This document shows, one piece after another, positions 1 through 15,814 of a stretch of DNA of 64,000 nucleotides; position 1 is the first letter of the stretch; each line of letters opens with the position of its first letter. The notes beneath the pieces are model-generated. The model saw only the letters and a program-made list of their open reading frames with translations, did no database searches and was not told the origin of the DNA. The DNA lies in assembly GCF_024679095.1 (NCBI RefSeq), contig NC_066517.1, positions 21,965,040-22,029,039 of the forward strand. Reading direction: 5' to 3'. The translations under genes and the position numbers were made by a program. This DNA comes from Eriocheir sinensis (lineage: Eukaryota; Arthropoda; Malacostraca; Decapoda; Varunidae).

Positions 1-30
1 TCTCTGTATGCTAATATGTTTAACTGTTTA

Positions 31-61
<31 letters not shown>

Positions 62-455
62 CTATTTGCGTGTCTGATAAAATGTGACGCTCTTTTGTTT
101 TGTCTGTGTGTCTGTGCGTCTGTTTAACTCTGTGTCTGTCTCTCTGTATGCTTATCTGTTTAACTGTTTATCTGTCTGTCTGTCTCTATTTGCGTGTCTG
201 GTAAAATGTGACTCTCTTTTGTTTTGTCTGTGTGTCTGTGCGTCTGTTTAACTGTGTCTGTCTCTCTGTATGCTTATCTGTTTAACTGTTTATCTCTCTC
301 TCTGTCTGTCTGTCTGTCTCTATTTGCGTGTCTGGTAAAATGTGACTGTCTTTTGTTTTGTCTGTGTGTCTGTGCGTCTGCTTAACTATGTCTGTCTCTC
401 CGTATGCTTATCTGTTTAACTGTTTATCTGTCTGTCTGTCTATCTGTCTTGACCT
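1..455. repeat. TCTG-rich tandem array, ~125-140 bp unit
   Basis: Four copies of a unit containing GTATGCTTATCTGTTTAACT and GTGTCTGTGCGTCTG, with unit starts near 1, 141, 263 and 395. Short TCTG runs vary between copies. The array continues beyond the left edge of the window. Confidence 0.85.
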
Positions 456-748
456 ACAAATAAAGAAGAAAGGAAGGAAGGAAGGAAAGGAGACAGTACA
501 AAGAGGAGAAAGTGACAAAGGAATGAGAGTGAGAGAAAGGAAGTGAAAGGGAGGGAACGGACAGGAAGGGAGAGAAGGTGGTAGACAGGAAGGGAGAGAG
601 GGAGAGAAAGGAGAGGGACAGGATAGGGAGGGGAAGAAAAGGGAGAGGGAGGAAGGGGAAGGAGAGGTAGAAGAGGGGGGGGGGAGTGGGAGAGAGAGGA
701 AGGGGGGAATAGGAGAGAGAGGAAAGGGGGAAGACCATAATATCAGGT
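456..748. repeat. Purine-rich low-complexity tract
   Basis: Almost uninterrupted A/G sequence (GGAAG, GAGAGG, AGGGG motifs) on the + strand. No credible gene; open frames on the minus strand read Ser/Pro/Leu low complexity. Confidence 0.8.
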
Positions 749-852
<104 letters not shown>

Positions 853-884
853 GTCCGGAAGTAGCCATTGTAATCAGTTTGGAG

Positions 885-1065
885 CGCCAGGTAAGGCCAG
901 GTAAGGACGCAAGCCACACAGGTAAGAGGTAAAGAAAGGTAAACATGAAGAAGGATGGGTAGGTAGGCAAAGACAGGTAAGGAAAGGTAAATAAAGAGAA
1001 ATATAGGTAAAGAAAATAAAGAATAGGTAAGTAAGAGAGACAGGGATAGGAACAGAGGTAAATGT
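885..1065. repeat. Irregular array of AGGTAAR motifs
   Basis: About ten copies of CAGGTAAG/AAGGTAAA/ATAGGTAAG spaced 8-35 bp apart, for example near 889, 897, 919, 936, 974, 1003 and 1024. Each resembles an intron 5' splice site, but no exon structure accompanies them. Confidence 0.6.
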
Positions 1066-1080
1066 AGAGATAATTAAAAG

Positions 1081-1677
1081 GATAAAGGAGAGAAGGAAGG
1101 AGAAGAGGATAGGAAAGGGATGGTAAGGGGAAGGGAGGACGTGTGTGTGTGTGTGTGTGTGTCTGTGTGCGTGTGTGTATGTGCGTGTGTGTGTCTAAGC
1201 GTACATCCCATTTGGAGACAAGATAACGCATTTCCTCCTCCTCCTCCTTCTCCACCTCCTCCTCCTCCTTCTTCTCCTTCTCCTCCTTCTCCTTATTGTG
1301 TCCTTTTGTCTCCTTCACGTCATCATTCACACGAAGGAAGGAGGAAAGAGAAGTAAGAGGAGGAGGAGGAGGAGGAGGCCAAAGGTGACATAAAGGAAGA
1401 GAAAACTACGACGAGCCTTCACAACAAACAAAGAAGTGTCATTTAAATGTTGAGGAGCGCCTCGGAGTGTGAAGAGAAGTGACATGAAGTGCTCCTCCTC
1501 CTCCTCCTCCTCCTCCTCTTCCTCTTCATCTTCCTCCTTTTCTTTACTACTCCACCCAGTACTGTTCTATCCTACGCTCCACTCTCTCTTCCTCTTCCTC
1601 TTCCTCCTCCTCCTTCTCCTTTTCTTTTTCTTCGTCTTCTACTTCCTCTTATTTCTCTTCCACATTTCCATATTTTA

Positions 1678-1733
<56 letters not shown>

Positions 1734-1760
1734 CATCCTACCCCAAAAATAACTCTCTAC
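1081..1760. repeat. Cluster of simple repeats
   Basis: Contains (GT)n at about 1140-1196, (TCC/CTT)n at 1228-1290, (AGG)n at 1358-1378, (CTC)n at 1491-1520 and (CT)n at 1685-1728. About 100 bp between 1380 and 1488 is ordinary sequence with no recognisable gene. Confidence 0.85.
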
Positions 1761-1965
1761 CTAACGCTCTCCCCTTCCCCTCCTAATCCCCTCCTCCTCC
1801 TCTCCCCCTCCCCCTTCCCCTTCTATCCTTCCTCCCCACATTATCCGCCTCCCTCCCTCTCCATTTCTCGTCTCCCCACCCCTTACCCTCTCCTCTTCCC
1901 CTTCCCCTTCCCTCCTCTTCCCCTCCCTCTCCCAACCCCAAACCAACTTGACCCAAATCCACTGC

Positions 1966-1993
1966 TCCGCCCCGCCCCGCTCCGCCCCGCCCC
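1966..1993. promoter_or_regulatory. GC-box-like cluster
   Basis: Four CCGCCCC/CCGCTCC-type blocks in a row at the end of a 220 bp C-rich pyrimidine tract (1760-1965). These match the Sp1/KLF GC-box consensus, but they may only be the end of the simple tract. No transcript start is visible. Confidence 0.25.
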
Positions 1994-2127
1994 ACCAGAC
2001 ATCTCGGTGCCGCGCCCTAAGCTGTGCCATGAGCCTTCAGATGGTGGCACTGTGGCATTGTATATAGCGAGGCACCGTTGGCACCACAAGGTCAGGGTTG
2101 GTTATCTCAGACGCTTCAGTCGTGTTC

Positions 2128-2330
2128 GGATGAGTGTTTTTTATAGGTTCATGGCACAACAGAATATCAGACTACCAGAGGGGTCATAAAACTACCTCTT
2201 GCTCGTGACGTCATTAAATGGATGCGCGTCGGTCGACCTTACTAACTTCGATCTTGCCTCTGCCAGTGCCTAAAACTCACACGAAAGCCTTATTGAATGT
2301 GTGTGGTTTAGCTCCGAAAGAATATGGCAT
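2128..2330 (+). repeat. Dispersed repeat family A, diverged copy
   Basis: Shares the ordered blocks GATGAGTGTTTTT, GTTCATGGCAC, CAGACTACCA, GTCATAAAACTACC and CACACGAAAGCCTTATTGAA with copies near 17.5, 33.4, 41.7 and 44.9 kb. About 70 bp separates the last two blocks here. That piece is absent from the other copies, so it is either an insertion or retained ancestral sequence. Confidence 0.65.
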
Positions 2331-2392
2331 CAGGATAGCTTTGTGGTGCCTCTGTGATATACGCGTGTTTGGTTTGAACAGGTTGCGAGAGG

Positions 2393-3230
<838 letters not shown>

Positions 3231-3404
3231 AAGGCAAGGAAGACGGAGAGACCGGGAGAAAAAAAAAAGAGGAGGAGGAAGAAGAGAAGGAGGAGGAGGA
3301 AACTAATAACATACAAAAGTGGAGAGAGAAAGGAAATGAAGGAAAGTAAGAGGGAAAACAGTAAAGGGAGGAAAAGAAGAGAAAAGGGGAGAGAGAGGGA
3401 AAAT

Positions 3405-3965
3405 AAAGAGAGGAAAACAGAGAGGAAGAAAAGGGGAAAATGAGAAGGAAAGGATAGGAAAAGAAAGAAGGAAAGAGAAGGGAAGGGAGACGAGAGAAAG
3501 GGGAATACAAGAAAGGGGAAGAGAGGGGAAATAAAGAGAGGAAAACAGAGAGGAAGAAAAGGGGAAAATGAGAAGGAAAGGATAGGAAAAGAAAGAAGGA
3601 AAGAGAAGGGAAGGGAGACGAGAGAAAGGGGAATGCAGGAGAGGGGAAGAGAGGGGAAATAAAGAGGGGAAAACAGAGGGGAAGAAAAGGGGAAAATGAG
3701 AAGGAAAGGATAGGAAAAGAAAAAAGGAAAGAGAAGGGAAGGGAGACGAGAGAGAGGGGAATGCAGGAGAGGGGAAGAAAGGGGAAGAAGAGAAGGGAAA
3801 GATAGGAGAAGAAAGTGAAGGAAAGGGAAGGGAAGGGAGACGAGAGAAAGGGGAATGCAGGAGAGGGGAAGAAAGGGGAAGAAGAGAAGGGAAAGATAGG
3901 AGAAGAAAGTGAAGGAAAGGGGAGGGAAGGGAGACGAGAGAAAGGGGAATGCAGGAGAGGGCAGA
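3405..3965. repeat. Purine minisatellite, 128 bp then ~92 bp unit
   Basis: The block GAGGAAAACAGAGAGGAAGA recurs at about 3409, 3538 and 3666 (about 128 bp period). It is followed by two or three copies of a shorter unit with GGGAGACGAGAGAAAGGGGA (about 3834 and 3928). All purine on the + strand. Confidence 0.8.
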
Positions 3966-4059
3966 GAGGGGAAAATAGATGGGGGAAAATTAAGGGGATA
4001 TGACCAAGTTCCAGGAAGCATGGAATCAATGACGCAATACAATCATTCCCAGAACACCA

Positions 4060-4770
4060 TCACGCCTAACTCCCCTCTCCCCCCCTCCCCTCCCCTCCCC
4101 TTCCCTTCATTTCCACTTTCCTTCCATTTTATCCTCTACAGGTTTTCTCCTTTCCTCCCCTTCCCCTACCTTCCCCTACCCTCCCCTTCTCTTCCCCTCT
4201 TCCCCCTCCCTTCCCTTCATTTCCACTTTCCTTCCATTTTATCCTCTACAGGTTTTCTCCTTTCCTCCCCTTCCCCTCCCCTTCTCTTCCCCCTCCTCTC
4301 CCCTTCATTTCCACTTTCCTTCCATTTTATCCCCAACAAGTTTTCTCCCTTTCTCCCTTTACCCTCCCCTTCCCTTCCCTTCCCTTCCCCTCCCTCCCCT
4401 TCCCTTCATTATCACTTTCTTCCATTTTATCCTCTACAGGTTTTCTCCCTTCCTTCCCTTCCCCTACCCTTCTCTTCCTCTTCTTTTTCCTTCTCTCCCT
4501 TTTTTTCCCTTCCTACTCTTCCAATTTTTTCCCTCACTTCTCTACAAGCTCTCCCTTCCCTTCCCTTTCCCTCCTCTTCCCCTTAACCTCCTACCTCCTC
4601 TCTTCCCCTCCCTTCCCCTTTCTCCCCTACAAGATCTATAATTTCCCCTCCTCCCCTCTCATCTATCTTCTCATCCCCACCCCCCCTTTTCCCCTCCCCT
4701 TCCAATTGTCCCATATATCATCCCCCTTTCCCCTCCCCTCCCATTTATTCCTCCATTCTCCCCTCTTACC
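4060..4770. repeat. Pyrimidine minisatellite, ~85-110 bp unit
   Basis: The block TTCCATTTTATCCTCTACAG is repeated at about 4122, 4233, 4318 (diverged) and 4420, separated by CCCCTTCCC-rich spacers. The + strand switches from purine to pyrimidine across the roughly 90 bp of mixed sequence at 3970-4060. Confidence 0.8.
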
Positions 4771-4775
4771 ATCAA

Positions 4776-5520
<745 letters not shown>

Positions 5521-5559
5521 ATGTCTGCTTGTTGCGTCATTCCTCTCCTCCTTCTACTC

Positions 5560-5603
5560 TTCTTTTTTTCTTTCTTTCTTTCTTTCTCTCCTCCTCCTCC
5601 TCT

Positions 5604-5635
<32 letters not shown>

Positions 5636-6201
5636 CTCTCTGCTTGTATAATACTGTCCATTAATTTTACAGTGATTTGCAGATGTTATCGTTCTCTTCC
5701 TCCTCCTCCTCCTCCTCCTCTTCCTCCTCCTTCTCCTTTCTCTAGTCCACCTGTTCCTCCTCTTCTTCCTGTTCTATTTTTCTCTTTCTTCCTCACGTTC
5801 CTGTTACTCTTTTTCTCCTCCTCCTCCTCCTCCTCCTCCTAATACTTCCAAGTCAAACAATGCAGTCAGCTAATGGTTGTTTTTGTTCATGTATGTATGT
5901 ATATATGTATGTATGTATGTATGTATGCTATGCCTGAAAACACTGGTATGCCTGCCCTCTTTCAGCGTATGTGTGTGTGTGTGTGTGTATGTGTGTAGGT
6001 GTGTGTGTGTGTGTGTGTATATTTCAGAACCCATTTGCTTTCTTCGTCAGGGCAAACAGACAGGAAGTGTGCGCGTGAGAGAGGTGGGAAAAAGGAGGAA
6101 GAGGAGGAGGAGGAGGAGGAGGAAGGAGGAGGAGGGAACACAAGAGGGCGCTTAAGTAGAAGGAGGGAGAGAAAATAAAAGGTGAAGGGAAGGATGAACT
6201 A

Positions 6202-6237
<36 letters not shown>

Positions 6238-6340
6238 CAAAGGCATAAAACACAACAAAACACCACTTCTATCATCCTCAATACCACCATCACCACCACC
6301 ATCCTCACCACCACCACCACACAAAGCCTATAGTGCGTAC
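5560..6340. repeat. TCC/GGA/GT/CAC simple-repeat cluster
   Basis: (CTCCTC)-type runs 5590-5640, 5698-5730 and 5815-5840; (TATG)n 5890-5930; (GT)n 5968-6019; (GGA)n 6096-6132; (CT)n 6204-6233; (CAC/CAT)n 6270-6320. Confidence 0.85.
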
Positions 6341-6490
6341 AAATTGGCCAAGTGATTACCAGACATATGGCCAGGGAGGAAGAGGAGGAGAGAGGAGGTG
6401 CAAGAAGAGGCTTAGCAGGTTGTAGGAAGTTGCGTAATATATTTCTTTTATGCCTTTCCTTTATTCTCCTTTTTTATTCTCTCCTTTCTT

Positions 6491-6511
6491 AAGCTGGCGA
6501 GAGAGAGAGAG

Positions 6512-6549
<38 letters not shown>

Positions 6550-6610
6550 GGGGGAAGAAGTTAAAGAAATGAGAATGAAAAAGAGGAGAAAGAGAGAGGG
6601 TGCTTTAGAG

Positions 6611-6692
<82 letters not shown>

Positions 6693-6750
6693 GGGGGAAG
6701 AAGTTAAAGAAATGAGAATGAAAAAGAGAGGAGAAAGAGAGAGGGTGCTT

Positions 6751-6830
<80 letters not shown>
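6491..6830. repeat. Compound array: (GA)n alternating with 65 bp unit
   Basis: Three (GA)n tracts (6491-6548, 6613-6690, 6754-6829) are separated by two nearly identical about 65 bp units. Those units contain GGGGGAAGAAGTTAAAGAAA and GAGAGAGGGTGCTTTAGAGA. The whole GA-plus-unit block has therefore been duplicated in tandem. Confidence 0.85.
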
Positions 6831-6831
<1 letters not shown>

Positions 6832-6885
6832 GGGGGGTGGGGAAGCGGAAAGAGAGAGAAAGGGAATAGGAAACTGCGTAGCGTT

Positions 6886-6886
<1 letters not shown>

Positions 6887-6929
<43 letters not shown>

Positions 6930-7111
6930 CAAGATATACCAAGCTGGCTTTTACTTCTAAACTCATGTCGACGATTTTTTTGTACCATGTTTGAGATAAG
7001 CGAAGATATTCAAGATAATGATGAGGAAATGGAGGAGGAGGAGGAGGAGGAAGTGAAGGGTGGAGAAAGAGGAGGAGAGAAAGGAGTGAAAGATATGGTT
7101 TAATTGCGTTG

Positions 7112-7194
<83 letters not shown>

Positions 7195-7591
7195 CCTTAA
7201 AAAAAAGAGATAGCTCCTTTGGTAATCAGGGCAATGAAAAGGAGGAGGAGGAGGAGGAGGAGGAGGAGGAGGAGGAGGAGGAGGAGGAGGAGGCGTTGAG
7301 TCTTTCATTCATTTATGCTCACCCTCCACCACCACCACCTCCTCCTCCTCCTCCTCCACCTCCTCTTCCTCCTCCTCCTCCTCTTCCTCCTCCTTCACCT
7401 CCTGCCCCTTCATCATCCTGCACACATAGCAACAGCCAGTGGGATGGAGATTTTCCCTCCCCCTCCTCTCCTCCTCCTCCTCCTCCTCCTCCTCCTACGC
7501 CAGTCTGGACGCGGAGGGAAAGCGTAGGCGAGGAAATGTCAGGCGTATGATTTTCCTTTTTTTTCCCTTTTTATTATGGCTTACGTAAGCT

Positions 7592-7634
<43 letters not shown>

Positions 7635-7640
7635 TTAGAC
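6887..7640. repeat. Microsatellite cluster
   Basis: (AC)n 6888-6927, (GA)n 7114-7190, (GGA)n 7241-7293, (CTC)-rich 7323-7500 and (GA)n 7591-7633. Unique sequence 6930-7020 has no recognisable gene. Confidence 0.9.
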
Positions 7641-7700
7641 AGAGAGTATACATGAATTAGATTAAAATAGGTGAAAAAAACAACAAAAAAATCAATTCCA

Positions 7701-7701
<1 letters not shown>

Positions 7702-7765
<64 letters not shown>

Positions 7766-7888
7766 ACACACACAAAGACAGGTAGGAAAAAAAAGAAGGA
7801 ATTTAAAAGTAAGCAACATGGTGGTTTACAGACAGAGACAGACAGGCAGACAGACATACAGGCAGACAGAGAGACAGACAGACAGAGG
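7702..7888. repeat. (AC)n and (CAGA)n microsatellites
   Basis: (AC)n 7702-7763 with a GT interruption near its end, and (CAGA)n 7830-7888. Confidence 0.9.
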
Positions 7889-7993
7889 TGGACGAGTGGA
7901 ACAGGCTTGGTTGCGGCAGTCACGTGTGGATAACCTACACAACTACAAGAAAAGGTTACATAAATACATGGGTGAAAGATAAGACAAAGAAAA

Positions 7994-8065
7994 TACCTCA
8001 GATTACAGACCTATAGATGCTTTCTTTGTTTAGACGCGAGGAGATAGACGAGGAGGAAGAGGAAG
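7994..8065 (+). repeat. Short dispersed duplicate, copy 1
   Basis: About 70 bp resembling 10265-10333. Shared blocks are GATTACAGACCTATAGA, TTCTTTGTTTA and GAGGAGATAGACGAGGAGGA. Both copies continue into a GGA-rich purine tract. Confidence 0.7.
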
Positions 8066-9290
8066 AAGAAGAGGAATCAGGGAGAAGGGATGAAGGAGGA
8101 ATAGAAGGAAAGGAGAAAGGGAAGTAGAGAAGGAATAAGAAGGAAAAGGGAAAAATATATAAATGAGACAGACGGAAAAGGAAGAGCCAGACGAGGAGGA
8201 ATGAAGGAAAAGTGATGAAGGAAAAACTGAAAGGAAAAAAACAGGTAAGGAGAGAAAGAATAAGAAGGAAAAAGGGAAAAAAATAGAAAAGATGGGAGTG
8301 ACAAACGGGATAGGAAGAGGAATCAGGGAGAATGAATGAAGGAAGAATAGAAAGGAAGGAGAGGGAAGTAGAAAAAAAGTGAGAAGGAAAAGGGAAAAAC
8401 GGGAAAGATGGGAGAGAAAGTATAAGTGAAGGAAAAACAAGACATAGGAATCAGGGAGAAGGGATGAAGGAGGAATAGAAGGGATAGAGAAAGGGAAGTA
8501 GAGAAGGAATAAGAAGGAAAAGGGAAAAAGTAATAATAATGGGAGTGAACAGAAATGAAGATAAAAAGAAGAAAGAAGAAAGAAAACAAATATCAGAAAC
8601 ACACGAGGAGGAAAAAAAGGACGAAAAGAAAAAGAAAGAAAGCAGTATAAAGGAGGGAGGAAATGTATAGAAATAAAGAGAAAAAGAAGGAAGAAGAAGA
8701 AAGGAGACAAATGACAAACACACAAGGAGGTAAATAAGAACGGAAAGAAGAAAGGAATAAAGAAATGAAAGAAAAAAAGGACCGGAGAAGAACAACACAA
8801 ACAAAAGGAAAGGAAAGAAAAAAAAATGAAAGTTGAAAAAAATAAAAATAACAGTTGAAGGTAAAATTAAGGGATAAGAAAAAGATAAAGAAAGACGGAA
8901 AGAAGAAAAGAATAAAGAAAGGAAAGAAAAAAAGGAGCGGAGAGGGAGAACAGCATAAACAAAAGGAACCAAAAAAAGAAAAGAAAGAAAAATGAAAGTT
9001 GAAGAAATAAAAGCAACAATTGAAGGAAAAATGAAAAGATAAAGAAAAGGTAGAAAGAAAGAGAAAAGGGAGACCAACATAAACAAAGATAAAAGGAGAA
9101 AATGAATGAGACAAAGAGGGATAAAAATAACAGTTGAAGGAAAAATGAAAAAAAATAAAGGAAAGGTAGAAAGCAAGAGAGCGAAAAGGGAGACCAAAAT
9201 AAACAAAAATAAACGAAGGAGAAACTGAATGAGAAAAAAAGGAGCTAAAAATAAGTTGAATGATGACAAAAAAAAAAAAAAAAAACCAGC
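8066..9290. repeat. Purine/A-rich degenerate minisatellite
   Basis: The block GAATCAGGGAGAA recurs near 8074, 8321 and 8446. From about 8750 a different unit of roughly 120-130 bp repeats, with AACAGTTGAAGG and AAAAGGGAGACCAACATAAA. It ends in an A-run at 9270-9285. Confidence 0.7.
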
Positions 9291-9294
9291 TCAT

Positions 9295-9430
9295 ACGTAG
9301 AAAAACATTAACGAGCCTCTACCGTCTCCAAGCAACACATGGAGGACCTGTTAGCCGCTGTGTTACATAAGGCAACACTCACGCGCGCCGCTGTTTGCTC
9401 TCATAACAACACAAGGCGGCAGATGCAACA

Positions 9431-9434
<4 letters not shown>
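9295..9434. other. Unique stretch, no gene assigned
   Basis: Balanced-composition sequence between a purine array and a (GA)n tract. An ATG at 9339 opens a short frame that runs into the GA tract. No splice or family evidence supports it. Confidence 0.4.
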
Positions 9435-9494
<60 letters not shown>

Positions 9495-9790
9495 TTAACT
9501 TAGAAAAGCGAAAGGAGTGTGTTTAAATTTGTGTTGTGTGATGCAAGATGGTTTTTTTATATGTATTTTTTTACTTTAACTTTCTACTTTACTTTTCCTG
9601 CCTTCATTCTCTTTTCCCCTCCCTCCCCTTACTCACCCTCCTTTCTCCTCCCCTTCCCTTCTATTACTCTCTTTATCTCCCCTTCTATTTCTCTCTCTAT
9701 ATCTTTTTTTATTTATTTTTGTGTTTGTTTGTTTGATATGTTGTTGTTGTTGTTAGTGGTCATGTTAGTGTTGGTTTATCCCCCCCCCCC

Positions 9791-9836
<46 letters not shown>

Positions 9837-10213
9837 GAGCGTACCCAGTAGAAGTAGCTGGAAGAGGAGGAAGAGGAGGAGGAGGAGGAAGAGGGGGGGT
9901 CAAGCGTCTGGTGGGGGGCAGAAGAGGGGTCGGCGCACCCTTCTCTTTTGCGTCTTGGTGTGTCTGGCTTTAGGCGGCGGCGGCGGTGGTGGTGGTGGTG
10001 GTGGTGGTATTGGTGGTGATGGTAGTGGTGGTGGTGGTGATGGTAGTGGTGGTGGTAGTGGTGATGGTGATGGTGGTGGTCATTCCCCTTTTTTTTCTCT
10101 CTTTTTGCCGATGAGCCTCTCTCTCAAATAACAAAGGAAACCGCTGTCCAACATGTTTCCAGATAAATAACAAAATAAACTACTACTATTACTACTACTA
10201 CTACTACTACTAC

Positions 10214-10248
<35 letters not shown>

Positions 10249-10261
10249 GAGAAAACAGAGA
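9435..10261. repeat. Microsatellite cluster
   Basis: (GA)n 9435-9492; pyrimidine-rich 9590-9710; C-run with (CT)n and (AC)n 9780-9834; (GGA)n 9860-9896; (GGT)n interrupted 9974-10080; (TAC)n(TAA)n 10176-10247. Confidence 0.9.
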
Positions 10262-10264
10262 ACA

Positions 10265-10333
10265 ATGCCTTAGATAACAGACCTATAGACGGGTTCTTTG
10301 TTTAACGGAGGAGACAGACGAGGAGGAATAGGA
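10265..10333 (+). repeat. Short dispersed duplicate, copy 2
   Basis: Partner of 7994-8065, same orientation, about 2.27 kb away. Confidence 0.7.
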
Positions 10334-10335
10334 GG

Positions 10336-11096
10336 AGGAGGAGGAGGAGGAGGAGGAGGAAACAAGGCGAACTTCCTCCCGTTACATAACATTGTCCTGA
10401 CCCAAATATTTTCCTCCTTCCGTTTTTCCTTTTCCTTTCCTTCTACTTTTTCCCTCTTTCTCTTTCTCTTTCTCTTCCCTTCGGTTCCTGCTTCCTTCAA
10501 TTCAGTCTGTTCATAATTCTCTTTCTTCTTTCCTTCTTCTCTTTCTCGTTCTCTTATTTTCTCTCATTACTTAATTTCATACTTTTTTTTCCTTCCTTTC
10601 CTCTCTGCCTCCTTTTTCATCATATTCTTTCTTCTTTCCTTCATCTCTTTCTCTTTCTCTTTATTTTCTCCCATTACTTAATTTCGTACTTTTTTTTTCC
10701 TTCTTTCCTCTCTGTCTCCTTTTCTTCTTCCGTCCTTTCCATTTCCTTCCTTCCATAATTTCCTTCGTTATTTCCTCTTTTCTCTCCATCGATATTTCTT
10801 TTAATTTCTTTCTTTCCTTCTCTTAAACCTTTTGTTCTCTTTATTCTTCCTCCATTTCTTCTTTCTTTCTCTCCCTATTGCTTTCTTTCCTTCCTTCCAG
10901 TATTTCTTGTTTCCTTCCTTCCTTCCTTCCTGTTTTCATTTCCCTTTCTCCTTCCTTCCTCTCCTTCGTCCCCCCCCCCAGACTATCTACTTCCTTCCTC
11001 TTCCCTCCCATTTCCTTCCTCTCTTCCCATCCCCCACCCTGGCTTCCTCTCTCTCTCTCTCCATAAAACTCTCACTTCCTTACTTCTCTTACCCAC

Positions 11097-11145
<49 letters not shown>
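10336..11145. repeat. GGA run, pyrimidine minisatellite, (GA)n
   Basis: (GGA)n 10330-10362, then C/T-rich DNA. Within it a block with CATTACTTAATTTC and CTTCCTTTCCTCTCTG recurs about 105 bp apart (near 10565 and 10671). Ends in (GA)n 11099-11144. Confidence 0.8.
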
Positions 11146-11146
<1 letters not shown>

Positions 11147-11356
11147 CTATTATGAAATTTCGATAGCCATTGAGTCCGGATAAACGAAACAGGCTTCATT
11201 AATTCGAAAAAAAAGTCTCATTAATTCGACTCTTTCATCCTGGGAGGGGAAAATAATGTGTACGAAAGAGGTCATTATTATTTGAGTTTCCATAAAGGGA
11301 ATAATAATAATAATAAAAAAACAATAATGAAGAATAATGACAAAAAGCACTTGCGG

Positions 11357-11365
11357 TATAAAAGG
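11357..11365 (+). promoter_or_regulatory. Candidate TATA box
   Basis: TATAAAAGG matches the strong metazoan TATA consensus. It lies in AT-rich unique sequence (11145-11420) that has two copies of CATTAATTCGA near 11197 and 11219. A start site would be expected near 11387, in TTATCACGAG. No coding exon is visible downstream because a 175 bp GA/AC compound repeat follows. Confidence 0.25.
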
Positions 11366-11421
11366 GTCTTCTCTCTCTCTCTCTTATCACGAGCATAATG
11401 TAAAGTTGTGAGGTTGTTTTG

Positions 11422-11598
<177 letters not shown>

Positions 11599-11689
11599 CC
11601 ACAAAAAATACAAACTAGGACACAAGACTTTGAGAAAAAAATATAAAAAACGAGGTCACGAGAAAAAACAAAAAGAACAATGAATTTGT

Positions 11690-12345
11690 CAGAGGGGGGG
11701 AGGAAAGAAAGGAGGACAAGAGGGAGGGAGGAAAATAAATGCCCTGCAAGAATGGAGGGAGGAAAAGGCGGTGGAGAGAAAATAAGTCGACCAGAAAAGA
11801 CCCCCTTAATAAAAGATCAAAGGAGAGAGAGAGAAAAAAAAAATAATAATGATAAGAAGGAAAAACAGGAATATATACGAAAGAAAAAGAAAAAGAAAAT
11901 ACGTCGACCAGAAAAAAACATTAATAAAAGATCAAAGGAGAGAGAGAAAAAGAGAAATAAATGATAAGGAAAAACAGAGGAAAATAATACGAAAGAAAGA
12001 GAAAAGAAAAAGAAAAAATGTTGACCAGAAAAAACCCTCTTAGTAAAAGATCAAAGGAGAGAGAGAAAAAGAGAAAAAAAATATAAAAAATTAGAAAAAT
12101 AAATAAAAAGGAGAAAGATACATAAGAAAATAATATTAGGAAAAACAAATAAATTAAATGAAGCAAAAAATGATTAAAAGAAGTGAGAAAAAAGGAAAAG
12201 AAATAAAAAGGAGAAAGAAAGAAAGAGGAAAATATTAAGAGGAAGGAAAGAAAAAGAGAAAATAAGCCAGACAAAAAATGATCAAAGGAAGAAAGAAAGA
12301 GAAATAAAAATAGAGAATGGGAGAATAAAGGAAGGAATCTGAGTC
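11690..12345. repeat. A-rich purine minisatellite, ~116 bp unit
   Basis: Units start with a block like GTCGACCAGAAAA, at about 11788, 11903 and 12020 (GTTGACC). Each is followed by TAATAAAAGATCAAAGGAGA. A degenerate fourth copy lies near 12266. Confidence 0.8.
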
Positions 12346-12359
12346 ACTTTTCTCAATGG

Positions 12360-12965
12360 TCTTGTTTTTACTCTTCATATTTTCTTCCTTTTCTTTACTC
12401 TTTTTTTTATTCTGTATATTTTCTCTCATTTTTTTTCTTCTCGTTCTTATTTTTTGTTTTTGTTTTTTTCTCCTTTTACTTTTTTTCTTCTTTTTCTTTC
12501 TTTTTCTCTCCTTTTCTTTCCTCCATTATTTTCTTCTATATACTTTCTCTCATTTTCTTCTTCTCGTGCTTGTTAATGTTTTTGTTTTGTTTTTCTTTCA
12601 CTTTTTTTACTCTACATATTTTTTCTCTTTTTCTTTCCTCTTCTTTTTCTTCTGTATATTTTCTCTCATTTTTTCTTCTCGTTTTTGTTTTTATTTTCTT
12701 CTTTTTACCTTTTTTTACTTCTTTTTCTTCCTTTTTTCTCTCATTTTCTCCCTTTTTTCCCTCCTACTCTACATATTTTCCTCCTTTTCTTTCCTCCTTT
12801 TTTTTTTCTTCTGTATATTTTCTCTCATTGTTTTCTTCTCGTTCTTGTTTTTTTTTTTCTTTTAACTTTTTTTTACTTATTTTTCTTCCTGTTTTCTCTC
12901 TCCCATTCTCCCTCTCTTTTCCTCCTTATACTTTCTCTTGGGTATTTTTTCCATTATCATTCTTA
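12360..12965. repeat. T-rich pyrimidine minisatellite, ~120-160 bp unit
   Basis: The block TATATTTTCTCTCATTTTTT with TTCTTCTCGTTCTTG recurs near 12411, 12533, 12652 and 12811. It is the opposite strand type to the adjacent purine array. Confidence 0.75.
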
Positions 12966-13017
12966 TAATTTTCCTTTAGTTTCTTTTTTTCTTTTTCCCC
13001 TGAGACTGGAAGAAGAA

Positions 13018-15760
<2,743 letters not shown>

Positions 15761-15814
15761 ATATGTGCTTTAATAACACATAAACACTCTAAGTCAACAC
15801 AACAGCGCGACAGT

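Noticed and set aside
9339..9510. Short + frame starting MEDLLAAVLHKATLTRAAV
   Set aside because: Runs directly into (GA)n; no splice site or family support.
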